Source: Bacillus sp. V3-13 (GTDB lineage: Bacteria > Bacillota > Bacilli > Bacillales > Cytobacillaceae). Taken from it: 64,000 nucleotides of DNA. The stretch is taken from the NCBI RefSeq assembly GCF_002860165.1, contig NZ_PGUZ01000027.1, forward strand, positions 62,001 through 126,000. Reading direction: 5' to 3'. A program made the translations under genes and the position numbers. This document shows positions 34,661 through 46,032 of the stretch, piece by piece (within the stretch, counting starts at the first letter, position 1; every line of letters begins with the position of its first letter). Below the pieces are notes generated by a model. That model ran no database searches. It saw only the letters and a list, made by a program, of their open reading frames with translations, and was not told the origin of the DNA.

Positions 34661-35688
34661 GAAAACTTCTTAATACACTATTTATAACTCAACCAGACGT
34701 TTATTTATCGTTAGACGGAGATAATATTGTCCTGCTCAAGGAACAGGAGAAGTTGGGCAGGTTGCCGCTTCATAATTTAGAATCAATCGTCTCTTTTGGC
34801 TATACTGGGGCAAGCCCTGCACTTATGGGGTATTGTGCAGATAGAAGTATTTCATTAGTATTTTTAACGATGAACGGACGATTTCTTGCGCGAGTTATTG
34901 GTAAAAGTAAGGGGAACGTCATTCTAAGGAAGAAACAATATCGTGTGTCAGAAGATGAAGGCCTGTCAGCGGAAATTGCCCGTAACTTTATTGTTGGAAA
35001 AATTTATAATAATAAATGGATCATCGAAAGAATGACAAGGGATTACCCGATGCGAATAGATGTCGCGCAATTTAAAGAAGTTTCGAAATATTTATCTTCC
35101 ATTATTCTTGAGGTAAGGGTATGTGAAGATTTAGAAAGACTAAGAGGATTAGAGGGACAAGCTGCTATTAGTTACAATAAATTATTTAATCAAATGATAT
35201 TGCAGCAAAGTGAGGATTTTTATTTTCATTCCCGATCTCGAAGACCGCCATTGGATAATGTGAATGCTATGCTATCATTCGCTTATACTTTATTAGCAAA
35301 TGATACGGCATCTGCTTTAGAGGGTGTTGGACTGGATGCATATGTCGGTTTTTTACATCGGGATCGGCCAGGGAGAGTATCCTTAGCATTAGACGTCATG
35401 GAAGAGCTGCGAGGTGTATATGCTGATAGGTTTGTCCTTTCATTAATCAACAAGAAAGTTCTGAACAAAGAGGATTTTCTAAAAAAAGAAAATGGAGCAG
35501 TTATTATGACAGATGACGCTCGAAAGAAATTTTTAGCAGCGTGGCAAAATAAAAAGCAAGAAAAGATAACACATCCATACCTTGGAGAAAAAATACCCTG
35601 GGGATTAGTACCGCATGCACAAGCTTTGTTATTGGCCCGTTACTTACGTAATGACTTAGATGAGTACCCACCATTTTTATGGAAGTAG
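34657..35688 (+). CDS. cas1: CRISPR integrase Cas1
   Basis: A 343-residue type I-C Cas1. It starts MRKLLNTLFITQPDVYLSLD and has LRGLEGQAAISYNKLFN (metal-ligand Glu), PPLDNVNAMLSFAYTLL and HRDRPGRVSLALDVMEELR (His and Asp ligands). It joins new spacers at the leader end. ATG overlaps the cas4 stop (ATGA). Confidence 0.97.
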   Translation: MRKLLNTLFITQPDVYLSLDGDNIVLLKEQEKLGRLPLHNLESIVSFGYTGASPALMGYCADRSISLVFLTMNGRFLARVIGKSKGNVILRKKQYRVSEDEGLSAEIARNFIVGKIYNNKWIIERMTRDYPMRIDVAQFKEVSKYLSSIILEVRVCEDLERLRGLEGQAAISYNKLFNQMILQQSEDFYFHSRSRRPPLDNVNAMLSFAYTLLANDTASALEGVGLDAYVGFLHRDRPGRVSLALDVMEELRGVYADRFVLSLINKKVLNKEDFLKKENGAVIMTDDARKKFLAAWQNKKQEKITHPYLGEKIPWGLVPHAQALLLARYLRNDLDEYPPFLWK

Positions 35689-35697
35689 GTGTCACAT

Positions 35698-35988
35698 TTG
35701 TTAGTATTAATTACGTATGATGTTAGCACGGTTAGTAGTGCAGGACAAAAAAGGCTGCGGAAAGTCTCAAAAATTTGTCAAAATTATGGTCAACGAGTCC
35801 AAAATTCAGTATTTGAATGTATAGTAGATGCAACTCAATTTGCCACGTTAAAAATAGAACTGGCTACTATTATTGATGAAGATCAGGATAGTCTAAGATT
35901 CTATCAGTTAGGAAATAATTATAAAACCAAGGTAGAACATATTGGTGTGAAAGAATCAGTCGATTTGGAAGACCCTTTAATTTTTTAG
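35698..35988 (+). CDS. cas2: CRISPR integrase accessory protein Cas2
   Basis: A 96-residue ferredoxin-fold protein, MLVLITYDVSTVSSAGQKRL onwards, which partners Cas1. The TTG at 35698 gives the standard start and has AGTAGGTG upstream. A GTG at 35689 would add three residues and lies on that site. Last gene of the cas operon. Confidence 0.95.
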   Translation: MLVLITYDVSTVSSAGQKRLRKVSKICQNYGQRVQNSVFECIVDATQFATLKIELATIIDEDQDSLRFYQLGNNYKTKVEHIGVKESVDLEDPLIF

Positions 35989-36030
35989 TGCGAATGTATA
36001 GCTCACATTAATTTCCGGATACATTCGCAC
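35988..36030 (+). terminator. Terminator of the cas operon
   Basis: GTGCGAATGTAT (35988-35999) and ATACATTCGCAC (36019-36030) are a perfect 12-bp inverted repeat beginning in the cas2 stop codon, followed by CTAAATTTTTG. Confidence 0.75.
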
Positions 36031-36155
36031 CTAAATTTTTGTCTTTTATTACGGAAATTTGTTTTTTTATTATTAAGTTCTTTATTTAATAAAGAAAATA
36101 GTGTGTTTTTGATCAAAAATCACGTCTTTCTAAGTCGTTTTGATCGAAAATCGCT
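36031..36155 (+). other. CRISPR leader
   Basis: 125 bp of AT-rich DNA between the cas2 terminator and the first repeat. It holds two related copies of TTTTGATC(A/G)AAAAT (near 36107 and 36138), the second ending right at the first repeat; these may guide Cas1-Cas2 or a host factor. An array promoter is expected here, but I cannot fix it. Confidence 0.75.
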
Positions 36156-39100
36156 GTCGCATCCTACATGGATGCGTGGATTGAAATATCGGTATTGCGA
36201 ACAACAAACCGACAGAAACCGTCGCATCCTACATGGATGCGTGGATTGAAATATCAAACTAACATTGGCAGAAATCAATCGTCTGGGTCGCATCCTACAT
36301 GGATGCGTGGATTGAAATGTAAAATACCCGCCGTTAAGCCATTTTCACATAATGTCGCATCCTACATGGATGCGTGGATTGAAATAACCCATACGGGACC
36401 GTGAGAAGATCGCGGCAATGTCGCATCCTACATGGATGCGTGGATTGAAATTGTAGGCAATAAATCAAATGAAGTCGCGTTGTGTCGTCGCATCCTACAT
36501 GGATGCGTGGATTGAAATCTTCATCATCTTCCATCGGGCCAAACATGCCGATGTCGCATCCTACATGGATGCGTGGATTGAAATTTTAAATACATTGTTA
36601 GATTGTTTGAATCATGAAGTCGCATCCTACATGGATGCGTGGATTGAAATTCGTCGCTATACTCTGCAAACATATTTTCTACAGTCGCATCCTACATGGA
36701 TGCGTGGATTGAAATCCTACATTGATATGGTTGACCACAACTGATCTGCGGTCGCATCCTACATGGATGCGTGGATTGAAATGAATTGTTGATGCTGTTA
36801 CGCCATCACTCGGTTCGTCGCATCCTACATGGATGCGTGGATTGAAATAAGCTGTTTACGGTCTGAAACGGTTTTGTCGTAGTCGCATCCTACATGGATG
36901 CGTGGATTGAAATACCAAAGCTGCCAAGAATCTTATTGAGAGACACAGTCGCATCCTACATGGATGCGTGGATTGAAATAGGACCCGACGACAGAAGCTT
37001 TTGAGGACAGCGAAGTCGCATCCTACATGGATGCGTGGATTGAAATGGTATACGACCGGCTACCAATTTCAACTATTTCATTGTCGCATCCTACATGGAT
37101 GCGTGGATTGAAATCTCAGGAGTCAAACCTTCAAACCAATCTTTCAACGTCGCATCCTACATGGATGCGTGGATTGAAATACCTCACTCAAGAGAATCAG
37201 CGTCAGCAGATTGGGTCGCATCCTACATGGATGCGTGGATTGAAATAATTCTTTGACTTCATCGATCGGCGTATTTGGGGTCGCATCCTACATGGATGCG
37301 TGGATTGAAATATGAAGGGGGGTAAATCCATGGCGGTACCAACAGGTCGCATCCTACATGGATGCGTGGATTGAAATAAAAATACACCGAAGACTTTACT
37401 GGAAATCGCTGGTCGCATCCTACATGGATGCGTGGATTGAAATGGTCAGAAAGCAACGATGAATTTGTTGAAATAAGTCGCATCCTACATGGATGCGTGG
37501 ATTGAAATTTTTATCCATGCGATAACAATCCGTCCCCATTTGGTCGCATCCTACATGGATGCGTGGATTGAAATGCTTAATATCTTTTCACACTCTAACG
37601 CCAGTACCTTGTCGCATCCTACATGGATGCGTGGATTGAAATGATAAACCATTCATAAACGTGTTCATGCTGCACAGTCGCATCCTACATGGATGCGTGG
37701 ATTGAAATACTGTGCCTCGGAACCCACGTACAAAGTCACGTGTCGCATCCTACATGGATGCGTGGATTGAAATACCAAAGCTGCCAAGAATCTTATTGAG
37801 AGACACAGTCGCATCCTACATGGATGCGTGGATTGAAATGTTTTGATTGAAGTATATGAATAAGCTGGCCACTAGTCGCATCCTACATGGATGCGTGGAT
37901 TGAAATACCAAGACCCCTCCCTAGTGATATAATTGATTTAGGTCGCATCCTACATGGATGCGTGGATTGAAATTTTTAAGAGGAACTCAACAAAGCCGTA
38001 ATAACGGTCGCATCCTACATGGATGCGTGGATTGAAATTTGAGACTCGAAAGTTTCAAACGGCTGAAATCGCGTCGCATCCTACATGGATGCGTGGATTG
38101 AAATAACATACTGTGGATTGGCAGTAATATAGGTTCCGGTCGCATCCTACATGGATGCGTGGATTGAAATATTGTGTGGATTATCAAAGACAACTAGATA
38201 AGCATGTCGCATCCTACATGGATGCGTGGATTGAAATTTGGAAGATTAAAAACTCTGGCCAATCCATTTACAGTCGCATCCTACATGGATGCGTGGATTG
38301 AAATTCATAATCAGCAAGACCTTTTTCTGTCATCTCTGGTCGCATCCTACATGGATGCGTGGATTGAAATGGTGCAATGGATTTTGGAATAACAGCTATT
38401 GCCGTGTCGCATCCTACATGGATGCGTGGATTGAAATCGGTTTCCCTCCGAAATCATCCACCCACATATAAAGTCGCATCCTACATGGATGCGTGGATTG
38501 AAATTCTAATATCATTGGCACTCATCCAACCGTTTTGCGTCGCATCCTACATGGATGCGTGGATTGAAATTCGAGTTGAAAAAAATATACTCGGCCCCGA
38601 ACCGGGTCGCATCCTACATGGATGCGTGGATTGAAATGTTATCTTATGAACTTATACCCGGAAAACACCAATGTCGCATCCTACATGGATGCGTGGATTG
38701 AAATGGATAATCGGATAATCGCTTTCGTCCTTTTAGCGGTCGCATCCTACATGGATGCGTGGATTGAAATAAACTTACAAAGCGGCCGTTACTGCCGATA
38801 ATCATGTCGCATCCTACATGGATGCGTGGATTGAAATTCATATTGATTATTGTTGCCGCTAAATAATTGATAGTCGCATCCTACATGGATGCGTGGATTG
38901 AAATGTTATACGCTACCATCTAATCACCCCTTACGCGAGGTCGCATCCTACATGGATGCGTGGATTGAAATATGAAAACCATCCAGTGTGTTTTGCTTCT
39001 CCGATGTCGCATCCTACATGGATGCGTGGATTGAAATAACTGTAGAGGATATTTTTTTACCATAGTTGTTAGTCGCATCCTACATGGATGCGTGGATTGA

Positions 39101-42100
39101 AATTTTTATGCCCAAAACTTTTAACCCATCTGTTTTGTCGCATCCTACATGGATGCGTGGATTGAAATATTCGGAAGGCAGGGATACATCATGGAAAACC
39201 AAGTCGCATCCTACATGGATGCGTGGATTGAAATATCTTCGTCATAAAGTTGCATACCTGACAGTGAGTCGCATCCTACATGGATGCGTGGATTGAAATT
39301 CTAATTTTTCTATCGCAGTCCTGACCACTTTCACGTCGCATCCTACATGGATGCGTGGATTGAAATTTGTAAAGATTCAAATTCCTCACGTTCAACCCAC
39401 GTCGCATCCTACATGGATGCGTGGATTGAACTAATTTTCGAATGTCAGAGGTCGCAGGATGCCTAGGTCGCATCCTACATGGATGCGTGGATTGAAATAT
39501 AAAGGACAAGATTGGAGTTGCAGGGCAGGAGAGTCGCATCCTACATGGATGCGTGGATTGAAATGAATCAAGTGTTGCAACACCAGCATGAACAGCGTGT
39601 CGCATCCTACATGGATGCGTGGATTGAAATAATTTGACGTTCACCTTTAATGTGCTGAACTAGTCGTCGCATCCTACATGGATGCGTGGATTGAAATACT
39701 CAAACTGGTACCCTCCCTTCCTCCTTACTTGTCGCATCCTACATGGATGCGTGGATTGAAATGAAATCAAATTGGATTAAGGGTTGCTAACCGCCATGTC
39801 GCATCCTACATGGATGCGTGGATTGAAATTGCAATGATTGCCCAACCGTTACTAGTTGCTGATAGTCGCATCCTACATGGATGCGTGGATTGAAATTCGA
39901 CGCTGGTACAGATAAGTTAAACGAAAATAGTCGCATCCTACATGGATGCGTGGATTGAAATAATGGGTCTGCGGTGTTTCTGATCCCCAGTTTGTGTCGC
40001 ATCCTACATGGATGCGTGGATTGAAATAGGGGCTCACACATATTATGTGCGAATGTAACTACGTCGCATCCTACATGGATGCGTGGATTGAAATCTGATG
40101 CGCCTTTCGAGCTCCCTTTGCTTTTGAGGTCGCATCCTACATGGATGCGTGGATTGAAATAGAATAGCGCATCTGGAACTTATCCGTACACCACGTCGCA
40201 TCCTACATGGATGCGTGGATTGAAATATACAGATGCCTGTGATTGCCCAACCTGCGGACGTCGCATCCTACATGGATGCGTGGATTGAAATTCAAATCTC
40301 CTATGCTGATACCAATACAACAACGTCGCATCCTACATGGATGCGTGGATTGAAATAGTAAAAGTGTTGCAAGTCATTTGAACTCCATGATGTCGCATCC
40401 TACATGGATGCGTGGATTGAAATGGATATCTGAAATTCAACGGAATATGCCGGACATGGTCGCATCCTACATGGATGCGTGGATTGAAATTATCGAAGAT
40501 TTGAATGTCATAGCGGAAAAATTAGTCGCATCCTACATGGATGCGTGGATTGAAATAACGATACTATCTGTAGTCATGTTTCCTTTCGGCGTCGCATCCT
40601 ACATGGATGCGTGGATTGAAATCTCGATATAGACCTTGAAAGCCAAGACGGAGCTGGTCGCATCCTACATGGATGCGTGGATTGAAATACGTCTTTGTCG
40701 CTGACCTCGTAAATCTCTAACCGTCGCATCCTACATGGATGCGTGGATTGAAATCTTTTCTTTTGATATTTTTGGATTAAATCATCCATGTCGCATCCTA
40801 CATGGATGCGTGGATTGAAATAGTTTTACCACTTTCAATCTTTTTAAACATTGTTGTCGCATCCTACATGGATGCGTGGATTGAAATATATAATAAACAT
40901 TATACGAAATTGTTAATTATGTCGCATCCTACATGGATGCGTGGATTGAAATAACCTGAATTCGCTTGCGTTGTTACAAGAAAAATCGTCGCATCCTACA
41001 TGGATGCGTGGATTGAAATAGGCCAAAGGGTGTCTCTCGATGGGTTAAAGAGAGTCGCATCCTACATGGATGCGTGGATTGAAATATGTTTGATCAATTC
41101 ATAAACTTTTATCCCGTCTCGTCGCATCCTACATGGATGCGTGGATTGAAATAACACGATAATCCGAATAGCCATAAAAAGGAGTGGTCGCATCCTACAT
41201 GGATGCGTGGATTGAAATTGTTTTGGTTTATCTTTCATTCTTAGGTATTATCGTCGCATCCTACATGGATGCGTGGATTGAAATATCACCACGATGCCAA
41301 ATCTTCGTCAATATCCAAGTCGCATCCTACATGGATGCGTGGATTGAAATCTATCATATGACTATATTCAATGCAATCAACGATTGTCGCATCCTACATG
41401 GATGCGTGGATTGAAATAACTGTTTTATTTCCATATGCTTTGCCGTGATAGGGTCGCATCCTACATGGATGCGTGGATTGAAATTTTGAACGGGTCTTCA
41501 GCTTTATCGACTGCCGACGTCGCATCCTACATGGATGCGTGGATTGAAATTGCTTCGCTATGGTTGCCAACGCCCTGTGACGCTTGTCGCATCCTACATG
41601 GATGCGTGGATTGAAATAAAATCAAAGGAGAACTTAAAAATGACACAACAAGTCGCATCCTACATGGATGCGTGGATTGAAATATCGCCCCATGAAACCA
41701 ATCGGGGTTTGCAGGAAGTCGCATCCTACATGGATGCGTGGATTGAAATCTGACTGTACCGCAGGATAGTGAAATGGTCGCCCACGTCGCATCCTACATG
41801 GATGCGTGGATTGAAATAAACTGGTATTGAATGGAGAGAATTAAGCGTTGGTCGCATCCTACATGGATGCGTGGATTGAAATTCCGATACCATCAAAAAA
41901 CATTCTTTTTCCGCAGTCGCATCCTACATGGATGCGTGGATTGAAATCGCAATCTGTGGGCGATTTACACGCATTACTAGCAGTCGCATCCTACATGGAT
42001 GCGTGGATTGAAATCGTTTACAGCATATGATCCAATGGCGAAGTTTAGTCGCATCCTACATGGATGCGTGGATTGAAATATATCATTGTGATTTTGACCG

Positions 42101-42918
42101 TATATCGAATGAAAGTCGCATCCTACATGGATGCGTGGATTGAAATACGGGATTGAACGAAAATGATTGTCAAAAGTGGTGTCGCATCCTACATGGATGC
42201 GTGGATTGAAATAAGCTTCCGATATGAATAACATGCAACCCGGCAACGTCGCATCCTACATGGATGCGTGGATTGAAATTTTACGATGAAAACACAGAAA
42301 ACGAAACAAACATGTCGCATCCTACATGGATGCGTGGATTGAAATCCAAGCGTCTACAAGTTCTACGCCGTCAAAAACGTCGCATCCTACATGGATGCGT
42401 GGATTGAAATCCGTATTTGTGAACTTTTATAATAATTATAAACTGTCGCATCCTACATGGATGCGTGGATTGAAATAGCAGGAGCAGGCTGGTTTTCGCC
42501 CTTGTATGTGACGTCGCATCCTACATGGATGCGTGGATTGAAATACAAGGGGTGGAAACAAGGATGGATATACCTAAAGTCGCATCCTACATGGATGCGT
42601 GGATTGAAATTATAAAATGTAATTTGCCGTTTATTTCCAATGATGTCGCATCCTACATGGATGCGTGGATTGAAATAAGTCGTCCGAATAATAACCGCCT
42701 GCCGCTTCATAGTCGCATCCTACATGGATGCGTGGATTGAAATAAAAAAGGGCGCCCCCCTGTATGCGTTTAGGATATGTCGCATCCTACATGGATGCGT
42801 GGATTGAAATATAGAAGTGCAAAAAAACATCTACTCCGAAAAGGTCGCATCCTACATGGATGCGTGGATTGAAATTAGGTTGTTGTCTACATCGGATATA
42901 TTGCGATCATGTCGCATC
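36156..42918 (+). CRISPR. Type I-C CRISPR array, 102 full repeats and a degenerate terminal repeat
   Basis: The 32-nt repeat starts GTCGCATCCTACATGGATGC and ends GTGGATTGAAAT, with a 7-bp hairpin CGCATCC/GGATGCG. I counted 102 full repeats, from 36156 to 42844, with spacers of 33-36 nt. The last unit, at 42911, keeps only GTCGCATC, marking the old end; the leader side is next to cas2. Repeat 50 (39401) ends GAACT in place of GAAAT. Spacers 12 (36914-36947) and 25 (37774-37807) are identical. All open frames here arise from the repeats and are not genes. The array is transcribed rightward. Confidence 0.98.
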
Positions 42919-42968
42919 AATGCTCATATGATATGGATAAGTCATTTTGACAGGACAATATATCCACG

Positions 42969-43005
42969 AAAAAGCCTCACCCAACAAAATCAGGTGAGGC
43001 CTTTT
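42969..43005. terminator. Terminator between the CRISPR array and scrB
   Basis: AAAAAGCCTCACC and GGTGAGGCCTTTTT pair around an 11-nt loop, with A and T runs on the two sides. It can end scrB transcription and read-through from the array. Confidence 0.85.
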
Positions 43006-43009
43006 TCCT

Positions 43010-44458
43010 TTATTCTTTTCCAATCATCCACTTCTCTAAATCACAAACAACTTTGCCATCTGAATAAAAGCTGATGCTTTTATCCGTTACATCCGGAAAA
43101 TATCTCGCTGTAAATAATTCTTCTCCATCATTCACAAAAATTTCAATAGAAGATGTATCGACAAATATCTGTAACTTGCCAAGCATACCTAAATGACAGG
43201 CCCTTTTTTCGATCGTCCCGTCTTTAAAGTTTTTTCTTTCCAAAATTAATTGTTGCAAACCTGCATGATAAACAATGGCTGCGTTATTTCGCAATTTGAT
43301 TTTAAATGTTTCTGCTTCAAACTTTTTAAAGTTCAGGATCAGTTCCACTGACCTTCCGCCAACTTCTTCAAAAACAACATCCCCGGATATTGCCGCATCT
43401 GAAAGGCGGACCCCTTGTTTCCGAAGCAGCTGCAATTCTTCAACTGGCTGTTGGATGAGCTTATTATTTTTTAATTTCAATTCCCGCGGCAATGTCAAGG
43501 CGTGAATCCACTGGTGCGCAACGGTCGGCTGAAAAGGTTCATTTTCATCGGTCATCCCCATCCAGCCGTACATAATCCTTCTTCCTTTTGCATCAAGCAT
43601 TGTCTGCGGCGCATAAAAATCAAAGCCGCGATCGAGCTCAGTAAAAGTACCATGCTGGAAAGCTGGTGCAGCATAGTCCAGGCTGCCAATAAAATAACCG
43701 GACTGAAAAAGATTGTTGTATAAGTTTCCTTCCGGCTCAAGTCCTTGCGGAGAGACAAGGAGGACATCTTTCCCGTCTAACTCAAACAAATCAGGACATT
43801 CCCACATATAGCCGAATTCACTTATTCCATTCATGCCAGACCCGGCAATGATGCCAAGATGCTTCCATTCATTAAGGTCGTTGGAAGAGAATAACACAGC
43901 CGCACCTTGTTCTGAAAGAGTCTGGGCACCGAGAATCATGTACCACATATCATCTTTTTTCCAAACCTTTGGATCGCGGAAGTGTGCTGTGTACCCTTGC
44001 GGAAGCTCGATTACAGGGCCTTTTTTATCAAAATGGATACCATCGCGTGAAATGGCCATACATTGGTAAGTTTGCCGCTGATCGTTTTCGTCTTTCACAT
44101 TTCCTGTGTAAAATAAGATAAGTTTGTTATCATGCTTAATCGCACTTCCGGAATAGCAACCGTTTTTCTCATACCACTCACTGGGGGCAAGAGCAATTGG
44201 TTCTTCTCGCCAATGCACTAAATCCTCTGAAGTGTAGTGACCCCAAAACTTGGCGCCGTGGCCGACATCAAATGGATTCCATTGATAAAAAACGTGATAA
44301 ACGCCCTTATATTGGATAAGCCCATTTGGATCATTCAAAAGGCCTACAGGCGGCATGAGATGGTACGTTAACCGGTGAGGGTCACTATTAACTGTATTCT
44401 TAAATGTCTCTATCTCTTTATATGCTTTTTCCATTAGTTGTTTTTCATGATCAGTCAT
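43010..44458 (-). CDS. scrB: Sucrose-6-phosphate hydrolase (GH32)
   Basis: A 482-residue GH32 enzyme with the nucleophile in LMPPVGLLNDPNG, the stabiliser Asp in FRDPKVW and the acid/base Glu in WECPDLFELDG. A C-terminal beta-sandwich follows from about residue 340. It splits sucrose-6-phosphate to glucose-6-phosphate and fructose. RBS AAGGAGGTTCAAT. It lies directly downstream of the sucrose PTS gene and is the last gene of scrR-scrA-scrB. Confidence 0.95.
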   Translation of the reverse strand: MTDHEKQLMEKAYKEIETFKNTVNSDPHRLTYHLMPPVGLLNDPNGLIQYKGVYHVFYQWNPFDVGHGAKFWGHYTSEDLVHWREEPIALAPSEWYEKNGCYSGSAIKHDNKLILFYTGNVKDENDQRQTYQCMAISRDGIHFDKKGPVIELPQGYTAHFRDPKVWKKDDMWYMILGAQTLSEQGAAVLFSSNDLNEWKHLGIIAGSGMNGISEFGYMWECPDLFELDGKDVLLVSPQGLEPEGNLYNNLFQSGYFIGSLDYAAPAFQHGTFTELDRGFDFYAPQTMLDAKGRRIMYGWMGMTDENEPFQPTVAHQWIHALTLPRELKLKNNKLIQQPVEELQLLRKQGVRLSDAAISGDVVFEEVGGRSVELILNFKKFEAETFKIKLRNNAAIVYHAGLQQLILERKNFKDGTIEKRACHLGMLGKLQIFVDTSSIEIFVNDGEELFTARYFPDVTDKSISFYSDGKVVCDLEKWMIGKE

Positions 44459-44474
44459 ATTGAACCTCCTTACG

Positions 44475-44513
44475 AATCAAAGACAGGCATGATTGGTTAG
44501 CCTGTCTTTGATT
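44475..44513. terminator. Hairpin between scrA and scrB
   Basis: AATCAAAGACAGGC (44475-44488) and GCCTGTCTTTGATT (44500-44513) form a 14-bp stem. On the minus (operon) strand no T-run follows, so it may only tune or stabilise the mRNA. On the plus strand a T-run does follow. Confidence 0.6.
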
Positions 44514-44518
44514 TTTTA

Positions 44519-45928
44519 TTATCCTTTTTGCTCGATTTCTTCCTTCATTTTATCACTGTATCCGAACATCCATGTCAGTACAAATGCGAGGCCGATGGCG
44601 ATTAAGTTGACTAAAATGTAAAGCAGAATTTGCCCGTTTAAGTACAATAATGTACCAGGAATTACGGTAATCGCCATGCCTGTTGCTTTAAGGCCGAGAA
44701 GGGAGGAAACAAGCCCGCCGGCAGCTCCGCCGATTAAGCCCATGATAAACGGTTTGCCATAGCGCAGATTCACACCGAAAATGGCTGGTTCGGTAATTCC
44801 AAGGAAAGCTGATAAGGAAGACGGCAGGGCCAGAGCCTTTAATTTAGCTGATTTTGTTTTTAAACCAACCGCCAAGGCCGCTCCGCCCTGTGCAGCAACC
44901 GAACAAGTAATAATGGCATTGTAAGGATTGTTCCCGAACTCTTCAAGCAGCTGAATTTCAAGCAAGTTAAAAATGTGATGGACACCGGTCACAACGATGA
45001 GCTGGTTTAAGCCTCCAATCAGCAACCCGCTAATTCCGAGCGGCCAGGAGAGAACGGCAACGGTAGCATCCAAAATAACGTTTTCAAGGCTGTGGAAAAT
45101 TGGACCGATAATAAATAAAGCCAATGTTATCATGACGAGCAACGTCAAAAACGGTGTGACAATCAAATCAAAAGCTTCAGGGACCCGTTTGCGGATTTGC
45201 CTTTCGAGCTTTGCGCCGATAATCCCAGCGATAAAGGCAGGAAGGACGGAGCCCTGGTAACCGACTACCGGAATAAATCCTAAAAATTCAAGCGGCTTCA
45301 CTTCACCGCCAGCTACACCCCATGCATTTGGCAATGCCGGACTGACAAGCATCAAACCTAAAATAAGTCCAATTGTCGGTGTTCCGCCAAATACTCTGAA
45401 CGTCGACCATGCGACAAGAGCAGGCAGGAAAATAAATGCTGTATCCGTTAATATTTGCGTAAACAGAATAAAATTCTCTGAAATATCATCAGGTGTCATT
45501 CCGAATAAAGCCAGTATTTCTTCCTGAAGAACAAGGCCGCGCAGTCCCATGAATAAACCGGTTGCGACAAGGGCAGGAATGATCGGCACGAACACATCGC
45601 CGAAGGAACGGATTGCCCGCTGAAGAAAGGTTCCGCTTTTCGCAGCTTCTTTAGCCTGTTCAGCTTTAGACGACCCTTCCAAACCAAGGCTTGTTACCTC
45701 TTCATAGATGCGGTTAACGGTTCCAGTCCCAAAAATAACCTGGTACTGGCCTGAGTTAAAGAAAGCACCTTTAACCTTGTCAATGTTTTCTACCTTTGAC
45801 TGGTCAATCTTTTCTTTGTCATTGACCATGAGCCGCAAACGGGTGGCACAGTGGGCAACCGAGACAATATTTTCTTCTCCGCCGATAGCTTGAATAAGCT
45901 CCTCAGCGATTTTACGGTTTTCCGACAT
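44519..45928 (-). CDS. scrA: Sucrose-specific PTS enzyme IIBC
   Basis: A 469-residue permease. The IIB domain comes first, with the phosphorylated Cys in VSVAHCATRLRL (about residues 22-33). The ten-helix IIC domain follows (about 105-450), with VTGVHHIFNLLEIQLLEEFG. It imports sucrose as sucrose-6-phosphate. It lacks a IIA domain, so it must borrow IIA from another PTS protein. ATG 45928 follows TTGAGGTG; the 24 codons upstream are not part of it and lie over the operators. Confidence 0.93.
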   Translation of the reverse strand: MSENRKIAEELIQAIGGEENIVSVAHCATRLRLMVNDKEKIDQSKVENIDKVKGAFFNSGQYQVIFGTGTVNRIYEEVTSLGLEGSSKAEQAKEAAKSGTFLQRAIRSFGDVFVPIIPALVATGLFMGLRGLVLQEEILALFGMTPDDISENFILFTQILTDTAFIFLPALVAWSTFRVFGGTPTIGLILGLMLVSPALPNAWGVAGGEVKPLEFLGFIPVVGYQGSVLPAFIAGIIGAKLERQIRKRVPEAFDLIVTPFLTLLVMITLALFIIGPIFHSLENVILDATVAVLSWPLGISGLLIGGLNQLIVVTGVHHIFNLLEIQLLEEFGNNPYNAIITCSVAAQGGAALAVGLKTKSAKLKALALPSSLSAFLGITEPAIFGVNLRYGKPFIMGLIGGAAGGLVSSLLGLKATGMAITVIPGTLLYLNGQILLYILVNLIAIGLAFVLTWMFGYSDKMKEEIEQKG

Positions 45929-45954
45929 TTTGTTCACCTCAATTGAGAATTTTG

Positions 45955-46025
45955 TGGAATCGATTACACATCCGGGTAAAAAATATGTAATCGACTGCAT
46001 CCTGCATACTATGGAACCGATTACA
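45955..46025 (-). promoter_or_regulatory. Three ScrR-type operators upstream of scrA
   Basis: TGGAATCGATTACA (45955-45968), TGTAATCGACTGCA (45986-45999) and TGGAACCGATTACA (46012-46025) are near-palindromes around TGTAATCGATTACA, the kind of site bound by LacI-family sucrose repressors. They fill the gap between scrR and scrA. Confidence 0.75.
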
Positions 46026-46032
46026 TACCCTA

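Noticed and set aside
40028-40062. A spacer sharing GTGCGAATGTA with the cas2 terminator, suggesting self-targeting
   Set aside because: Only 11 bases, not at the seed end; short matches of this kind are expected by chance.
40689-40722. A spacer with CTCGTAAATCTC, as in the 20-bp repeat array
   Set aside because: 12 internal bases and no seed or extended match; taken as chance.
42911-42960. Possible second array or extra repeat after the last spacer
   Set aside because: Only GTCGCATC is kept; this is the usual decayed terminal repeat.
36168-43074. Many frames of 60-120 codons on both strands inside the CRISPR region, with repeating ASYMDAWIEI, HPTWMRGLK or FQSTHPCRMR words
   Set aside because: They are translations of the CRISPR repeat in its different frames and have no ribosome sites.
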